A stretch of 45,681 nt of DNA from Bacteroidota bacterium (GCA_947446605.1 CANFHJ010000006.1:1-45681), one strand, 5' to 3'. Counted from the first letter of the stretch, positions 1-10,245 are shown. A program made the numbers and translations. The notes: a model not told the origin generated them from the letters alone.

Positions 1-1694
1 TCCAAGGCCTCTTGCACCAATTGTTCGCTTTCAGAATCCAATGAACTGGTAGCTTCATCCAACAGAAGAATAGCAGGATTTTTAAGAATGGCGCGCGCAA
101 TAGCGATACGCTGGCGTTGACCGCCACTCAATTTAATACCACGTTCGCCTACTATGGTATCATAAGCTTCTGGAAAACGTGCAATAAACTCATGTGCATT
201 GGCTTTTTTTGCCGCCTCCATTATCTCTTCCAAAGATGCATTTGGCTTGCCATAGGCAATGTTTTCTTGAATGGTTCCGCCAAAAAGTATAACATCTTGA
301 GGAACAAAAGCAATTTGTTTACGTAATTCAGTAAGTGCAAATTCACGGCTATCTACCCCATCAAATAGAATTTCACCTTCACTTGGCTCATAAAACTTTA
401 GTAATAGGGAGGCGATGGTACTTTTACCGGCGCCACTTGGTCCAACCAAGGCTACCTGTTCGCCATTTTTTACTTCTAAATTGATATCTCTTAAAACTTG
501 CACATCTTTTCTTGAAGGGTAAGAAAAGGCAACTTTTTTAAATTGAACATTGCCTGCAATTCTGTGTTTTAATTGGATTGCTTCTTCCGTTAATTGAACT
601 TCTTCACCGTTTTCGCGCAACAATTCACGCACTCTTTGGGTAGCGCCTAATGTTTTTTGTAATTGACTAAACATATCTGCAAAACCAGCGAAGGTACCAC
701 CCACAAAAGCTGAGAAAATTACGAACATGGTTAAATCTCCAGCGCTTAATTCACCTGTTTTAATTAAGCCAGCGCCGTACCACATTACAAATGCAATGGC
801 ACCAAAAACACTAAATATCATAAAGCTAACAAAGGCGCCGCGGTAACGGGCATTGGATATGGCTGTTTCCACTACGCTAAAAATACTTTTACGGTAGCGT
901 TTCATTTCGTGCGCTTCGCTTGTAAAGGCTTTTACAATGGAAATACCTTGAAAAGTTTCCTGCACAATGGTGCCACTTTCGGCCAATTGATCTTGCGCTT
1001 TGCGGGACATTTTTCTGATGCGCATACCAAAAACAACCGCTACAACTGCTATGAGGGGAACTACCGAAAGCATAACAAAGGCAAGCTCTTTGGAGATCCA
1101 AAAGATAAAACTAAGTCCTATGATTAAGGTAAAAATTCCTCTTAAAAATTCGGCCAAGGTAAAGGAAATGGCATCTTGAATTTGGGATAAATCTGAACTG
1201 ATTCTATTACTTAATTCACCTACACGCTGCTCACTATAAAAGCTCATGGGCATGCTTAGGAGCTTACCGTATAAGTCGGAACGCATATTTGCCAGAGACT
1301 TCTCTCCTACTTCGGTTAGCAAATAAATACGCATAAATGAAAAGATGGTTTGAACCGAAAGCTGCAAGAATAGCAGCAACAAAATGGTATTTAAACTCCA
1401 TTGCACGGTTTTTAGGTCAAAACCCAAGGATGCTGCTGAACTCATGCCAACTTGCGGCAATTGCACCTGCGAACCAGGTGCAGCTGCATCGATCATTTTA
1501 CCAAGAAGAAAAGGGAAAATCATTGTACTAAAAGCCGAAAGAGCTATGAATACTAGGCTTAAAATAAACTTACCTCTAAAGGGTTTAATGTATGCGAATA
1601 GTGATAAAGCTTCACCTAAACTTTCTTTTGTAATTTTTGCTTTAACGGATTCTTGTTCTAAGTTACCGTTGCTATTAAAACTTCTTTTGGCCAT
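1..1694 (-). CDS. ABC transporter ATP-binding/permease protein (MsbA/lipid exporter-like), 3' end truncated by window edge
   Basis: Reverse-strand translation begins [21 protein letters not shown]; contains ABC signature [44 protein letters not shown] near the window start. Confidence 0.9.
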   Translation of the reverse strand, partial: MAKRSFNSNGNLEQESVKAKITKESLGEALSLFAYIKPFRGKFILSLVFIALSAFSTMIFPFLLGKMIDAAAPGSQVQLPQVGMSSAASLGFDLKTVQWSLNTILLLLFLQLSVQTIFSFMRIYLLTEVGEKSLANMRSDLYGKLLSMPMSFYSEQRVGELSNRISSDLSQIQDAISFTLAEFLRGIFTLIIGLSFIFWISKELAFVMLSVVPLIAVVAVVFGMRIRKMSRKAQDQLAESGTIVQETFQGISIVKAFTSEAHEMKRYRKSIFSVVETAISNARYRGAFVSFMIFSVFGAIAFVMWYGAGLIKTGELSAGDLTMFVIFSAFVGGTFAGFADMFSQLQKTLGATQRVRELLRENGEEVQLTEEAIQLKHRIAGNVQFKKVAFSYPSRKDVQVLRDINLEVKNGEQVALVGPSGAGKSTIASLLLKFYEPSEGEILFDGVDSREFALTELRKQIAFVPQDVILFGGTIQENIAYGKPNASLEEIMEAAKKANAHEFIARFPEAYDTIVGERGIKLSGGQRQRIAIARAILKNPAILLLDEATSSLDSESEQLVQEAL

Positions 1695-1787
1695 AATTTA
1701 ACTGCAAATATAAGCAGCTAGAACAAGGGCAAATATTTTTTCTTTGAAATGAAAGAAAATGACGATAAAATTTGAAATCCTAAGCCT

Positions 1788-2561
1788 TTACTCGAAGCGC
1801 AGGTGTTTGACAGAATCGCCGGAATCGCGCAATTCTATGAGCGAATCAATTCCAATTGAAAGGTGTTTAGCAACAAAATTATTGGTTACAGACACATCAC
1901 TTTTGGAAGTTTTTACGCCTTCTGGCACCATCGGGTTATCGCTTACAAGCAGCAAAGCACCTTTGGGTATTTCATTAACAAATCCTGTAATAAAGATGGT
2001 TGCTGTTTCCATATCTATTCCCATTGCACGTGTTTTACGCAAGTATGTTTTAAATTCTTCATCATGTTCCCAAACACGCCTGTTGGTAGTATATACGGTG
2101 CCGGTCCAATAATCCATTTCATGTTTTACAATGGTAGCAGAAACGGCCTTTTGCAAGCGAAAAGAAGGCAGTGCAGGAATTTCTTGCATAATATAATCAT
2201 TGCTGGTTCCCTCGCCACGAATGGCAGCAATTGGAAGAATTAAATCTCCAATTTTTGTAGCTTTTTTTAGTCCACCACATTTGCCTAAAAACAAGGCAGC
2301 CTTTGGATGAACGGCACTTAATAAATCCATACAGGTTGCCGCCATGGCGCTACCCATTCCAAAGTTGATGATGGTAATATTATCTGCAGTAGCAGTTTGC
2401 ATGGGTTTATCGCGACCCATTACTTCCACATTAAAACGTTCGGCAAATAAGTCGACATAATTAATAAAATTAGTCATTAATATATACTCTCCGAAAGCTT
2501 CTAGCGGACGACCAGTATAGCGGGGTAGCCAATCGTTTACAATTTCTTGTTTGGTTTTCAT
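1788..2561 (-). CDS. AMP nucleosidase
   Basis: ORF 1788..2609; likely start MKTKQEIVNDWLPRYTG; phosphorylase-fold motifs NFGMGSAMAATCMDLL, FLGKCGGLK, GIDMETATIF. Confidence 0.85.
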   Translation of the reverse strand: MKTKQEIVNDWLPRYTGRPLEAFGEYILMTNFINYVDLFAERFNVEVMGRDKPMQTATADNITIINFGMGSAMAATCMDLLSAVHPKAALFLGKCGGLKKATKIGDLILPIAAIRGEGTSNDYIMQEIPALPSFRLQKAVSATIVKHEMDYWTGTVYTTNRRVWEHDEEFKTYLRKTRAMGIDMETATIFITGFVNEIPKGALLLVSDNPMVPEGVKTSKSDVSVTNNFVAKHLSIGIDSLIELRDSGDSVKHLRFE

Positions 2562-2661
2562 TTTAGCAATATAATTTATTGTTAGCAGGCAGCCAAAAGG
2601 ATAAAGCATGAATTTTGTGTTAATTTATTTGTGGCTTCAAGTTTCTGCTTATTTTCGTTGC

Positions 2662-3681
2662 ATGAAAATACAAATAACCTTAGGCATAAGTCTTTTATTT
2701 TGCTTGAATTTAAATGCACAAAACAAGAAAAAGATTTGCATTGCATTTTATAATCAAGAAAATTTATTTGACACATTGGACACTCCCAATAAAAACGACG
2801 AGGAATTTTTACCTGAAGGAACCTATAGGTGGAACACAGAAAAATACAACAACAAACTTAACAATATGGCCAAAGTAATTGGGGCAATGAATGAAGGTAA
2901 TGGTCCAGATATGCTGGGCATGTGCGAAGTAGAGACTGAAATTGCTGTGAAGGATTTATGCAATGAATTAAGAAAAAACAAAATAGATTATGGCTATGTA
3001 TGGTTTGATAGTCCGGATGAGCGTGGGATAGACAATGCCTTAATTTACAAAAAGAGTAATGTAAAGAAAAGCAGTTCTAAAATGTTTACCATAGATACAG
3101 CAGGCATTGGAGGTGATAATACCAGAGGGATTGTAATGGCAGATTTTACATTAATAAATAATAGTCGCTTGGTGATATTAGTGAATCACTTTCCAAGCAG
3201 AAGAGAAGGGGAAAAAGAAAGTGAGTATAAACGCCTTTATGTAGCCCAACGTTTAAAAAACATTTGCGATAGTATTCAATTAAAGGACCCTACATGTTTT
3301 GTTTTGGTGATGGGAGATTTTAATGACTATCCAGCTAATATTAGTATTCGCGAGGTAATGCAGGCCGGAGCTAATCTAAAAGAAATAGGAAAATTGGGCT
3401 TTTACAATCCCATGAATCAATTATTGGCAGAGGGAAAAGGATCATACAAACACAAAGGTGAATGGAATTTTTTAGACCAAATGTTGTTGAACCAAATTTT
3501 GGTTAATGGTAAAGGAAAGTTAAGTTATGAAAACAATTCTGCCAATACTTTCAAGGAAGATTGGATGTTAGAAACAGAAGAAAAATACAAAGGAAATCCA
3601 AAAAGAACTTTTGGCGGAAAGAAATATTTAAATGGGTATAGCGACCATTTACCTGTGTATTTATACTTGAATATGAATTAA
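2662..3681 (+). CDS. Endonuclease/exonuclease/phosphatase family protein, secreted
   Basis: Signal peptide MKIQITLGISLLFCLNLNAQ; EEP motifs FYNQENLFDT, GMCEVE, VNHFPSRREGE, GDFNDYP, YSDHLPV. Confidence 0.85.
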   Translation: MKIQITLGISLLFCLNLNAQNKKKICIAFYNQENLFDTLDTPNKNDEEFLPEGTYRWNTEKYNNKLNNMAKVIGAMNEGNGPDMLGMCEVETEIAVKDLCNELRKNKIDYGYVWFDSPDERGIDNALIYKKSNVKKSSSKMFTIDTAGIGGDNTRGIVMADFTLINNSRLVILVNHFPSRREGEKESEYKRLYVAQRLKNICDSIQLKDPTCFVLVMGDFNDYPANISIREVMQAGANLKEIGKLGFYNPMNQLLAEGKGSYKHKGEWNFLDQMLLNQILVNGKGKLSYENNSANTFKEDWMLETEEKYKGNPKRTFGGKKYLNGYSDHLPVYLYLNMN

Positions 3682-4361
3682 TGTCGGTTTTACCAACAGT
3701 ATTTACCAATATAGACGGAAGTAAAACATTATTCCGCGCAGACATTGATGAAACGTATCATTCGAGACATGGCGCCATTGCGGAAAGTTTGCATGTTTTT
3801 ATCAAGGAAGGTTTGCATTATTATTTAGAAAATAATAATAATAAAAACATCTCAATTATTGAGGTTGGGTTTGGTACTGGCTTAAATGCCATGTTGAGTT
3901 ATCTGGAAACAATAAACAATAATTTAAACCTTAGTTACCAAAGTATAGAAACCATTCCACTCCCCTATTCTTTGGTTCAAGACTTACAATACAACAATTA
4001 TTGGAGCGAAGTGGACGAAAACAGATTTGCGCTGATGCACCAAGGCAACTGGGATGAATTTATTGAAATTAGTAATGGATTTAAATTAAAAAAAATCAAT
4101 GAAAGTTTACTTGATTTCAAAACCAGCGATCTATTTGATTTAGTTTATTTTGATGCATTTGGACCCGATAAACAAACTGAGCTTTGGCAGCTAGAAGTTT
4201 TTGAGAAATTATTTTCAATGATGAATAAGGGAGCAATTTTTGTAACCTATGCATCAAAAGGAGATGTAAGGAGAGCTTTATTAGCAGCAGGATTTAAGGT
4301 AGAGAAAATTGCTGGTCCACCCAGGAAAAGACATATGCTTAGGGCAATTAAACCAAGTTAA
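3681..4361 (+). CDS. mnmD: tRNA (5-methylaminomethyl-2-thiouridine)(34)-methyltransferase MnmD-like
   Basis: EVGFGTGLNAML SAM-binding motif and LVYFDAFGPDKQTELW motif typical of the MnmC methyltransferase domain. Confidence 0.85.
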   Translation: MSVLPTVFTNIDGSKTLFRADIDETYHSRHGAIAESLHVFIKEGLHYYLENNNNKNISIIEVGFGTGLNAMLSYLETINNNLNLSYQSIETIPLPYSLVQDLQYNNYWSEVDENRFALMHQGNWDEFIEISNGFKLKKINESLLDFKTSDLFDLVYFDAFGPDKQTELWQLEVFEKLFSMMNKGAIFVTYASKGDVRRALLAAGFKVEKIAGPPRKRHMLRAIKPS

Positions 4362-4363
4362 CT

Positions 4364-5431
4364 ATGAAAAACAAAAACTTTGAATTCTTGATTACTGGCG
4401 GTGGAATTGCGGGATTAATGATGGCCTTTCATTTAAGAAAAGCAGGTAAAAGTTTTTTAGTTATTGACAATAAGCTTGCGCAATCATCAAGTAAGATTGC
4501 TGCTGGAATGTTTAACCCAATTAGTGGCAAGCGCATGAGTGTTAATTGGAAAGCAGAAGAATTATTGGCACAATTACACAAAGATTTTATTGAAATGGAA
4601 TCCTTGCTTGGTGCCAATTATTTGGTTCACGCAAATATTCTTCAGGCATTTGGCAATGTAAAAGAATCAAATGATTTCATGGCCCGTTTAGACTTTCCAG
4701 CTTTTAAGCAGTATGTAGATGCGGATACAATGAAAACATGTGCATTAAGAAACGAATTTGGCATATTTGAGGTTATTGGATCGGGATGGGTAAAAACAGC
4801 AGAATGGATAAATGCCTTTCAAACATTTTTAGAAAATGAGGGCTGTTTTATTCAGGACCAGTTTAAGTGGGATGAAATTTTAAAGGCTGAAGAAAATTGG
4901 CAATGGAAAGATTACCAATTTGAGAATATTATTAGTTGCGAAGGCTACCAATATGACCAAAACCCTTATTTCAATTGGTTGCCTTTTAAACTCTGCAAAG
5001 GACAAGTTTTATTAATTGATTGCAAAGGTTTGAATGAAAAATACATTTTAAAAAGAGGTGTTTATTTGGTTCACCAATACGATACTATTTATAAAGTTGG
5101 GGCAAGTTATGAATGGGATTTTGAGGATGCAGAGCCAAACGCAGCTGGTAAAGAAACCTTAATAGAAAAAGTAAAACAAATGATTGAATTGCCCTTTGAG
5201 GTAATAGACCATTTAGCGGGCATTAGACCAACTACAAGAGACAGAGCGGCCATTTTGGGACAACATCCTACTGTTTCCAATTTATATATTTTCAATGGCT
5301 TGGGAACAAAAGGAATGTTACAAGCCCCTTTCTTAGCAGCACATTTAAGTAAATATATTTTAGAAAAAGAAACGTTGTATAAGGATGTTGACCTAAAAAG
5401 ATTTTATCAATTCTACGCAAATGGTCACTAA
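4364..5431 (+). CDS. FAD-dependent oxidoreductase (DAO family)
   Basis: N-terminal dinucleotide-binding motif FLITGGGIAGLMMAFHLRKAGKSFLVID; C-terminal GIRPTTRDRAAILGQHP and NGLGTKGMLQAPFLA. Confidence 0.85.
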   Translation: MKNKNFEFLITGGGIAGLMMAFHLRKAGKSFLVIDNKLAQSSSKIAAGMFNPISGKRMSVNWKAEELLAQLHKDFIEMESLLGANYLVHANILQAFGNVKESNDFMARLDFPAFKQYVDADTMKTCALRNEFGIFEVIGSGWVKTAEWINAFQTFLENEGCFIQDQFKWDEILKAEENWQWKDYQFENIISCEGYQYDQNPYFNWLPFKLCKGQVLLIDCKGLNEKYILKRGVYLVHQYDTIYKVGASYEWDFEDAEPNAAGKETLIEKVKQMIELPFEVIDHLAGIRPTTRDRAAILGQHPTVSNLYIFNGLGTKGMLQAPFLAAHLSKYILEKETLYKDVDLKRFYQFYANGH

Positions 5432-5488
5432 AACACTATGGTGTAAAAGATATTTGGTTCGAAATTAGTTTAGCTATTAAATTGCATT

Positions 5489-6475
5489 ATGGAATGGACA
5501 ATTGAGAAAATTAGATTAGATTTAAAATACACTTGGAAAATCTCACGAAATGCGAGCACATTTAAAGAGAATTTTATTGTAAGGTGCAAAGGTGAAGGGT
5601 TTGAGGGAATGGGTGAAGTTGCGCCAAATATAAGGTACAATGAAACTCCTGATTTAATAGCACTTGCATTTGCCAGTATAAAAAATGATTTAGGACAATG
5701 TATAATTAGTACTGAAGCAATTGAAAGTTTTATCAATACATCCAATATTCCAAATTCATTAAAATTTGGAATTGAAAGCGCATTTGTTCATTGGCATTGC
5801 AAAAAATACAAAATTACCCTTCAACAATTTTTAGGTATAGAAAAGCCAAAATTTGTAGCGAGTTGTTATACAATGCCTATTATGGATCCAAGTCTAATTA
5901 AAGATTTTTATGAGGAACATCATTTGAATAGATTTAATTTTATTAAGCTAAAAGTGAATGATGTAGCTGCAATTGACATGTTAAAAGAGATTGGGAAATT
6001 AGGTAATCACCCAATTATGATTGATGCCAATGAAGCCTGGAAAGACGTAGATGTTTTAATTAATTTCCTTCCAAAATTAATGGCATTTCCTGTTGAGTTT
6101 ATAGAACAACCAATGCCTTCCGCATTTACAGAAGAATATGTTCATCTAAAGAAAAACTGTCACCTCCCTATAATGGGCGATGAAAGTGTAATAAACAATC
6201 CTGATTTTGACATATTAGAAAAACAGTTTGATGGTGTAAACATGAAACTGATGAAAGCGGGCTCTTATTTAAATGGAGTAAAAATATTGAAAGAAGCAAA
6301 TAAACGTGGCATGAAAACTATGATTGGCTGCATGGTGGAGACTACATTGGGAATTAAGGGTGCTTGGGATTTATGCGCGCTAGCACAATATGCAGATTTG
6401 GATGGTTGTTTAATAGTAGAAAATGAACCATTTCATTTACTAAACGAAAAAGATGGCAATTTTTTTGAAGTGTAA
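5489..6475 (+). CDS. Dipeptide epimerase / mandelate racemase-muconate lactonizing (enolase superfamily) enzyme
   Basis: FIKLKVND (KxK-type), MIDANEAW, EFIEQPMP, MGDESV, MIGCMVETTLGIKGAWDL motifs. Confidence 0.85.
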   Translation: MEWTIEKIRLDLKYTWKISRNASTFKENFIVRCKGEGFEGMGEVAPNIRYNETPDLIALAFASIKNDLGQCIISTEAIESFINTSNIPNSLKFGIESAFVHWHCKKYKITLQQFLGIEKPKFVASCYTMPIMDPSLIKDFYEEHHLNRFNFIKLKVNDVAAIDMLKEIGKLGNHPIMIDANEAWKDVDVLINFLPKLMAFPVEFIEQPMPSAFTEEYVHLKKNCHLPIMGDESVINNPDFDILEKQFDGVNMKLMKAGSYLNGVKILKEANKRGMKTMIGCMVETTLGIKGAWDLCALAQYADLDGCLIVENEPFHLLNEKDGNFFEV

Positions 6476-6477
6476 AA

Positions 6478-6969
6478 ATGGAAACCAATAGCATTTCAGA
6501 AATTAAAAAAGAGCTTCAACAATTACCGCAAAAAGAATTGCTAGAAATTTGTCTGCGTTTAACAAAATTCAAGAAAACAAATAAAGAATTAGCCCATTAT
6601 ATTTTATTTGAAGCACATAATGAAAATGCTTATATAGAAAAAGCCAAAATTGAAATAAGTAATAGGTTTGAAGAAATGCCTATGAGTAGTTTATTTTTTA
6701 GCACAAAGCATCTAAGAAAAACACTTCGAATAGCCAAGCAATATGCACAATACAGCAAATTACCACAAACTGAAATTGAATTAATTTTACATTTTTGTTT
6801 CGAATTAAAACAACGAAAAAATTACTGGCAAAACTATCAAGCCATTGAAGGAATTTATGAAAGACAAATTATAAAAATTGCTTCAGATTCAAAAAAATTA
6901 CATGAAGATTTGCAATATGATTATGAGCTTATGCTAAAAAAAATAATTAACTTAGGCAAAGAATTTTAA
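6478..6969 (+). CDS. Hypothetical protein, alpha-helical, DUF6155-like unknown
   Basis: 163-aa ORF starting 2 nt after the epimerase stop; no recognised catalytic motif. The family label is only a guess. Confidence 0.65.
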   Translation: METNSISEIKKELQQLPQKELLEICLRLTKFKKTNKELAHYILFEAHNENAYIEKAKIEISNRFEEMPMSSLFFSTKHLRKTLRIAKQYAQYSKLPQTEIELILHFCFELKQRKNYWQNYQAIEGIYERQIIKIASDSKKLHEDLQYDYELMLKKIINLGKEF

Positions 6970-8466
6970 CTCATCAATTAAATCTGATGCGATGGCGTGT
7001 TTGTACTTTTTAAGGTGAAGAGATTGCGCCAAATTCCCATGCACAAATACCGCTTTAATAGCTGCTTCTAGGGGCGATAATCCATTTGCTAAATAAGCAG
7101 TTACTATTCCCGTTAACACGTCGCCACTGCCTGCTGTGGCTAATAATGGATGACCAGTAGAATTGAAATACACCTTTTTATCTGGAGAAATGATGGCTGT
7201 ATAAGCACCTTTCAATACAATTACAATTTCATGTTTTGCAGCCATTTCAATAGCTAAATTTAATCGTACTAATGAATTTTTGGAGGGACCGAATAGGCGA
7301 TCGAACTCCTTGTAATGAGGCGTAATTATGCAGTTGGAAGGAAATTTAAACAAGGTATTTTCTTTCAATAAAACAGCACATGCGTTGATGGCATCGGCAT
7401 CCAAAACAATGGGTTGATTAATATGATTCAACCATTTCCCAAATCCTTTAATAGTGCCCGTATGTGTTCCAATTCCAGGTCCAATGCCTATGGCTTGGTA
7501 TTTTTCTGTTGAAGGAAAATTCCTCAATTCAAGTTCTTCATGGTCGGTAACAAGCATAGCCTCTGGAACAGAAGTTTGCAAAATTGTATACGCACATTTT
7601 GGAACAAAAACCGTTAACAAACCACATGAAGCGCGCAAGGCAGCTTTTGCCGAAAGCACGGCAGCCCCCAATTTTCCATAGCTACCTGCAATAAGCAATG
7701 CATGCCCTTTTTGCCATTTATAATCGAATTTAGCATACGAAACAGAAGGAATATTTTCTGGAATAAGCCAATTCCAAGTGGATAGTTTTTGAGGTGAAAA
7801 CTTGGGATGTAAACCGATAGGAACTACAAATAACGAACCAAGGGCTTTCCCCGTTTCTTCGAACAAAAAACTTGATTTAGGAATTTGGAATGTATAGGTT
7901 TGGTGTGCAATAAAAACTGTTGTTTTCTCCTGAAGTATTGCCAATTCAACATCTCCGAATAGGCCACTTGGAATATCTATGGAAATTTTTATTCCATTTT
8001 GTTTGTTTAAAAAATCAATCAATTCTTTTGCCAAACCATCTAAATTTTTAGTGAGGCCCGAACCAAAGATGGCATCTATATAAACATCATAAGATGAAAT
8101 TTGGGTAAGCGTATCTATACTTTCAATCATTTGAAGTGGCACTCCAATTTCGATTGTTTTTTGCAATTGAATTTCAAAATCTGCACTCCCCTTTTCTTTT
8201 AGCATAAGCACATAAATTTTTGTGTTTAAACCCACTTCATGCAGCATTCTAGCAAACACTAAACCATCGCCGCCATTGTTACCTTGACCACAAAACACTG
8301 CAAATTGCTTGTTGCTTGGTTCGGGCAAAAAAGATTGCATTTGATGCGCAAACACTGCATAGGCTTGTTGAGCGGCAATTTCCATTAATTCAATTGAACT
8401 GATAGGTTCATGTATTATGGTAAAGGCATCCCAATCTCTAATTTGAGCCGTGGTTAAAATTTTCAT
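6952..8466 (-). CDS. nnr: Bifunctional NAD(P)H-hydrate epimerase / ADP-dependent NAD(P)H-hydrate dehydratase
   Basis: N-terminal FCGQGNNGGDGLVFAR epimerase motif and C-terminal IGPGIGT ... ATAGSGDVLTGIVTAYLA kinase-like motif. Confidence 0.95.
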   Translation of the reverse strand: MKILTTAQIRDWDAFTIIHEPISSIELMEIAAQQAYAVFAHQMQSFLPEPSNKQFAVFCGQGNNGGDGLVFARMLHEVGLNTKIYVLMLKEKGSADFEIQLQKTIEIGVPLQMIESIDTLTQISSYDVYIDAIFGSGLTKNLDGLAKELIDFLNKQNGIKISIDIPSGLFGDVELAILQEKTTVFIAHQTYTFQIPKSSFLFEETGKALGSLFVVPIGLHPKFSPQKLSTWNWLIPENIPSVSYAKFDYKWQKGHALLIAGSYGKLGAAVLSAKAALRASCGLLTVFVPKCAYTILQTSVPEAMLVTDHEELELRNFPSTEKYQAIGIGPGIGTHTGTIKGFGKWLNHINQPIVLDADAINACAVLLKENTLFKFPSNCIITPHYKEFDRLFGPSKNSLVRLNLAIEMAAKHEIVIVLKGAYTAIISPDKKVYFNSTGHPLLATAGSGDVLTGIVTAYLANGLSPLEAAIKAVFVHGNLAQSLHLKKYKHAIASDLIDELKFFA

Positions 8467-8493
8467 AAGTAAAAACCAAAGTTACTATAATTT

Positions 8494-8503
8494 GGTTCGA
8501 ACC
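8494..8503. repeat. GGTTCGAACC palindrome, copy 1 (intergenic, ferredoxin-nnr)
   Basis: Exact sequence match. Confidence 0.9.
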
Positions 8504-8515
8504 GATAAATAATAA

Positions 8516-8553
8516 AAGCCACTTCCTAAAAAATTGATTTTGGAAAGTGGCTT
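8516..8553 (-). terminator. Rho-independent terminator-like hairpin downstream of the ferredoxin gene
   Basis: AAGCCACTTCC ... GGAAAGTGGCTT stem; on the minus strand followed by TTTTATTATTT. Confidence 0.7.
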
Positions 8554-8572
8554 AAAAAAAGATTGGCAAAAA

Positions 8573-8812
8573 TTAAAATGCCAACTCAGGTGGAGGAAAC
8601 AATACCTCACCCGTTTGGGTATTTTCAACCTTTATAGCACATTGTGGGCATTGTTCTGCCGTTGACAATATTTCTGCTAGGTTGGCGCCATTCCTATTTA
8701 CTATTTTAGATTGACCATTGCCATCGCGTTCAAAAACAGTTGGAGAGAACATAATACACAATTGTGAGCCAACGCATTTGTTGAGATCAACACTGACTTT
8801 AATGTTTTCCAT
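8573..8812 (-). CDS. Ferredoxin (3Fe-4S/4Fe-4S, P450-associated type)
   Basis: KCVGSQLCIMFSP ... AEQCPQCAIKVE cluster ligand pattern; adjacent to the P450 gene. Confidence 0.88.
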   Translation of the reverse strand: MENIKVSVDLNKCVGSQLCIMFSPTVFERDGNGQSKIVNRNGANLAEILSTAEQCPQCAIKVENTQTGEVLFPPPELAF

Positions 8813-8814
8813 AA

Positions 8815-10047
8815 TTATTTAATTAAAGGCTTTATGTATACTGGTAATTCTTTAATTGCTCTGTGCACCACAGAAGGATAATATTCCAGTTGAGCACCTT
8901 CTACCAATTCTGGACATTGAATTCTGCTGATTAAACCAGCAAATGCTTCTTCCACTTCCATTCGGGCAAGAGAGGCTCCTAAGCATACATGAATTCCGTG
9001 TGCAAAGGCCACATGTAAATTTGGATTGCGTTCAATATCCAACCCATTAGGATCGGTAAACTGATGTGGATCTCTATTGGCACCTGATAAACTAACCAAT
9101 AGACGATCACCTTTTTTGATTAATGTATTACCTACCTGCGTATCTTCTTTAGCCCAGCGCACTGTAGATTTTACAGAACCATCATAACGCAATAATTCTT
9201 CTACAGCTTTTTTCAATAGTTCTGGTTTCTGTTGGAATTTATCCCATTGATCGGGGTGATTGATAAATGCCATGGTACCATTTGCAATAAGGTTCATGGT
9301 GGTTTCATGACCACCAAAAACTAATAATACACATGTTGCCAAAACATCATTAGCAGTAATACTTCCAGCCTCTTCTGCAGAAAGCAATAAACTAATTAAA
9401 TCAATACCAGGGCGCTCTCTTTTTTGTTCAATTAAAGGAGTGATATAATCTACTAAGGCATTGATTCCTTCGCAGGCAATTTCTCTGCGACGCGGTTCAT
9501 CTGCTTTGATAAAAAAGAACACGCCTAATTTCTCCGACCATTCTTTAATTTTCTCAGTATCTAAATCAGGTGCACCAATCAGCTCAAGAATAACTGTCAT
9601 TGGCACTTCATAGGCAAAGTCTTTTACAAAATCAATTTTACCTTTTGCCAAAACCTTATCCAATGTTTTTTGAACAATTTTTCGCACCATTGGACGGTAA
9701 CGTTCGATGGCAATTGGCGTAAAATGTTTGTTGAGTAACATGCGCAATGCAGTATGTTCAGGTGGATCACGAAAAACCATCCAATAGGATAAGATTTTAA
9801 AGATAGGTGCAATAGATTCTTGTTCTTCCTGAGTAAGTTCTTGGGCTAAAAAACCCATGCGATCTGATGAGAAATTTAAAGAATCGCGCAGCACTTCAAC
9901 CACCTCATTGTAACCGGTAAGCACCCAACCACCCCAACGGGCATTCCAATGGATTGGTTCGGCTTCTCTTAATGTACGGTAATACCCATGAGGATCTGAA
10001 ATCACATTTGGCGCCATTAAATCATCATTCAAAGAAATTGTTTCCAT
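8815..10047 (-). CDS. Cytochrome P450
   Basis: I-helix FGGHETTMN, K-helix ExxR (EELLR), heme loop FAHGIHVCLGASLARMEVE; likely start METISLNDDL. Confidence 0.95.
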   Translation of the reverse strand: METISLNDDLMAPNVISDPHGYYRTLREAEPIHWNARWGGWVLTGYNEVVEVLRDSLNFSSDRMGFLAQELTQEEQESIAPIFKILSYWMVFRDPPEHTALRMLLNKHFTPIAIERYRPMVRKIVQKTLDKVLAKGKIDFVKDFAYEVPMTVILELIGAPDLDTEKIKEWSEKLGVFFFIKADEPRRREIACEGINALVDYITPLIEQKRERPGIDLISLLLSAEEAGSITANDVLATCVLLVFGGHETTMNLIANGTMAFINHPDQWDKFQQKPELLKKAVEELLRYDGSVKSTVRWAKEDTQVGNTLIKKGDRLLVSLSGANRDPHQFTDPNGLDIERNPNLHVAFAHGIHVCLGASLARMEVEEAFAGLISRIQCPELVEGAQLEYYPSVVHRAIKELPVYIKPLIK

Positions 10048-10125
10048 ATAGTTTGATTTACATTTAGTAGGTACAAGTTTGACAGGTTCAAAAAAATAAA
10101 AAATGATTAAAATCAAGAACTTAGC

Positions 10126-10149
10126 AAACCCTAACAGTTGTTAGGGTTT
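10126..10149. repeat. Perfect 11-bp inverted repeat AAACCCTAACA-GT-TGTTAGGGTTT
   Basis: Directly read; lies in the divergent region between P450 and glycosyltransferase genes. Confidence 0.85.
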
Positions 10150-10176
10150 TATTTTTAAAGTAGCCAACTATTTTTC

Positions 10177-10186
10177 GGTTCGAACC
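10177..10186. repeat. GGTTCGAACC palindrome, copy 2 (intergenic, P450-glycosyltransferase)
   Basis: Exact sequence match. Confidence 0.9.
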
Positions 10187-10245
10187 CAAAACGCTGTATA
10201 AAAATTGTATTTTGCAACAAAAAATAGCTTATCAAAAAGCAAGGG

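Noticed and set aside
117-1701. Small plus-strand ORFs (e.g. 117..326, 909..1127, 1384..1701)
   Set aside because: They lie antisense within the clearly coding ABC transporter gene and have no recognisable protein features.
8890-8935. P450 C-terminal segment CPELVEG, which resembles a peptide encoded by a dispersed REP-type repeat found in many bacteria
   Set aside because: The underlying DNA is diverged from that repeat and the region fits the normal P450 C-terminal layout (PSVVHRAIKELPV); not enough evidence for an insertion.
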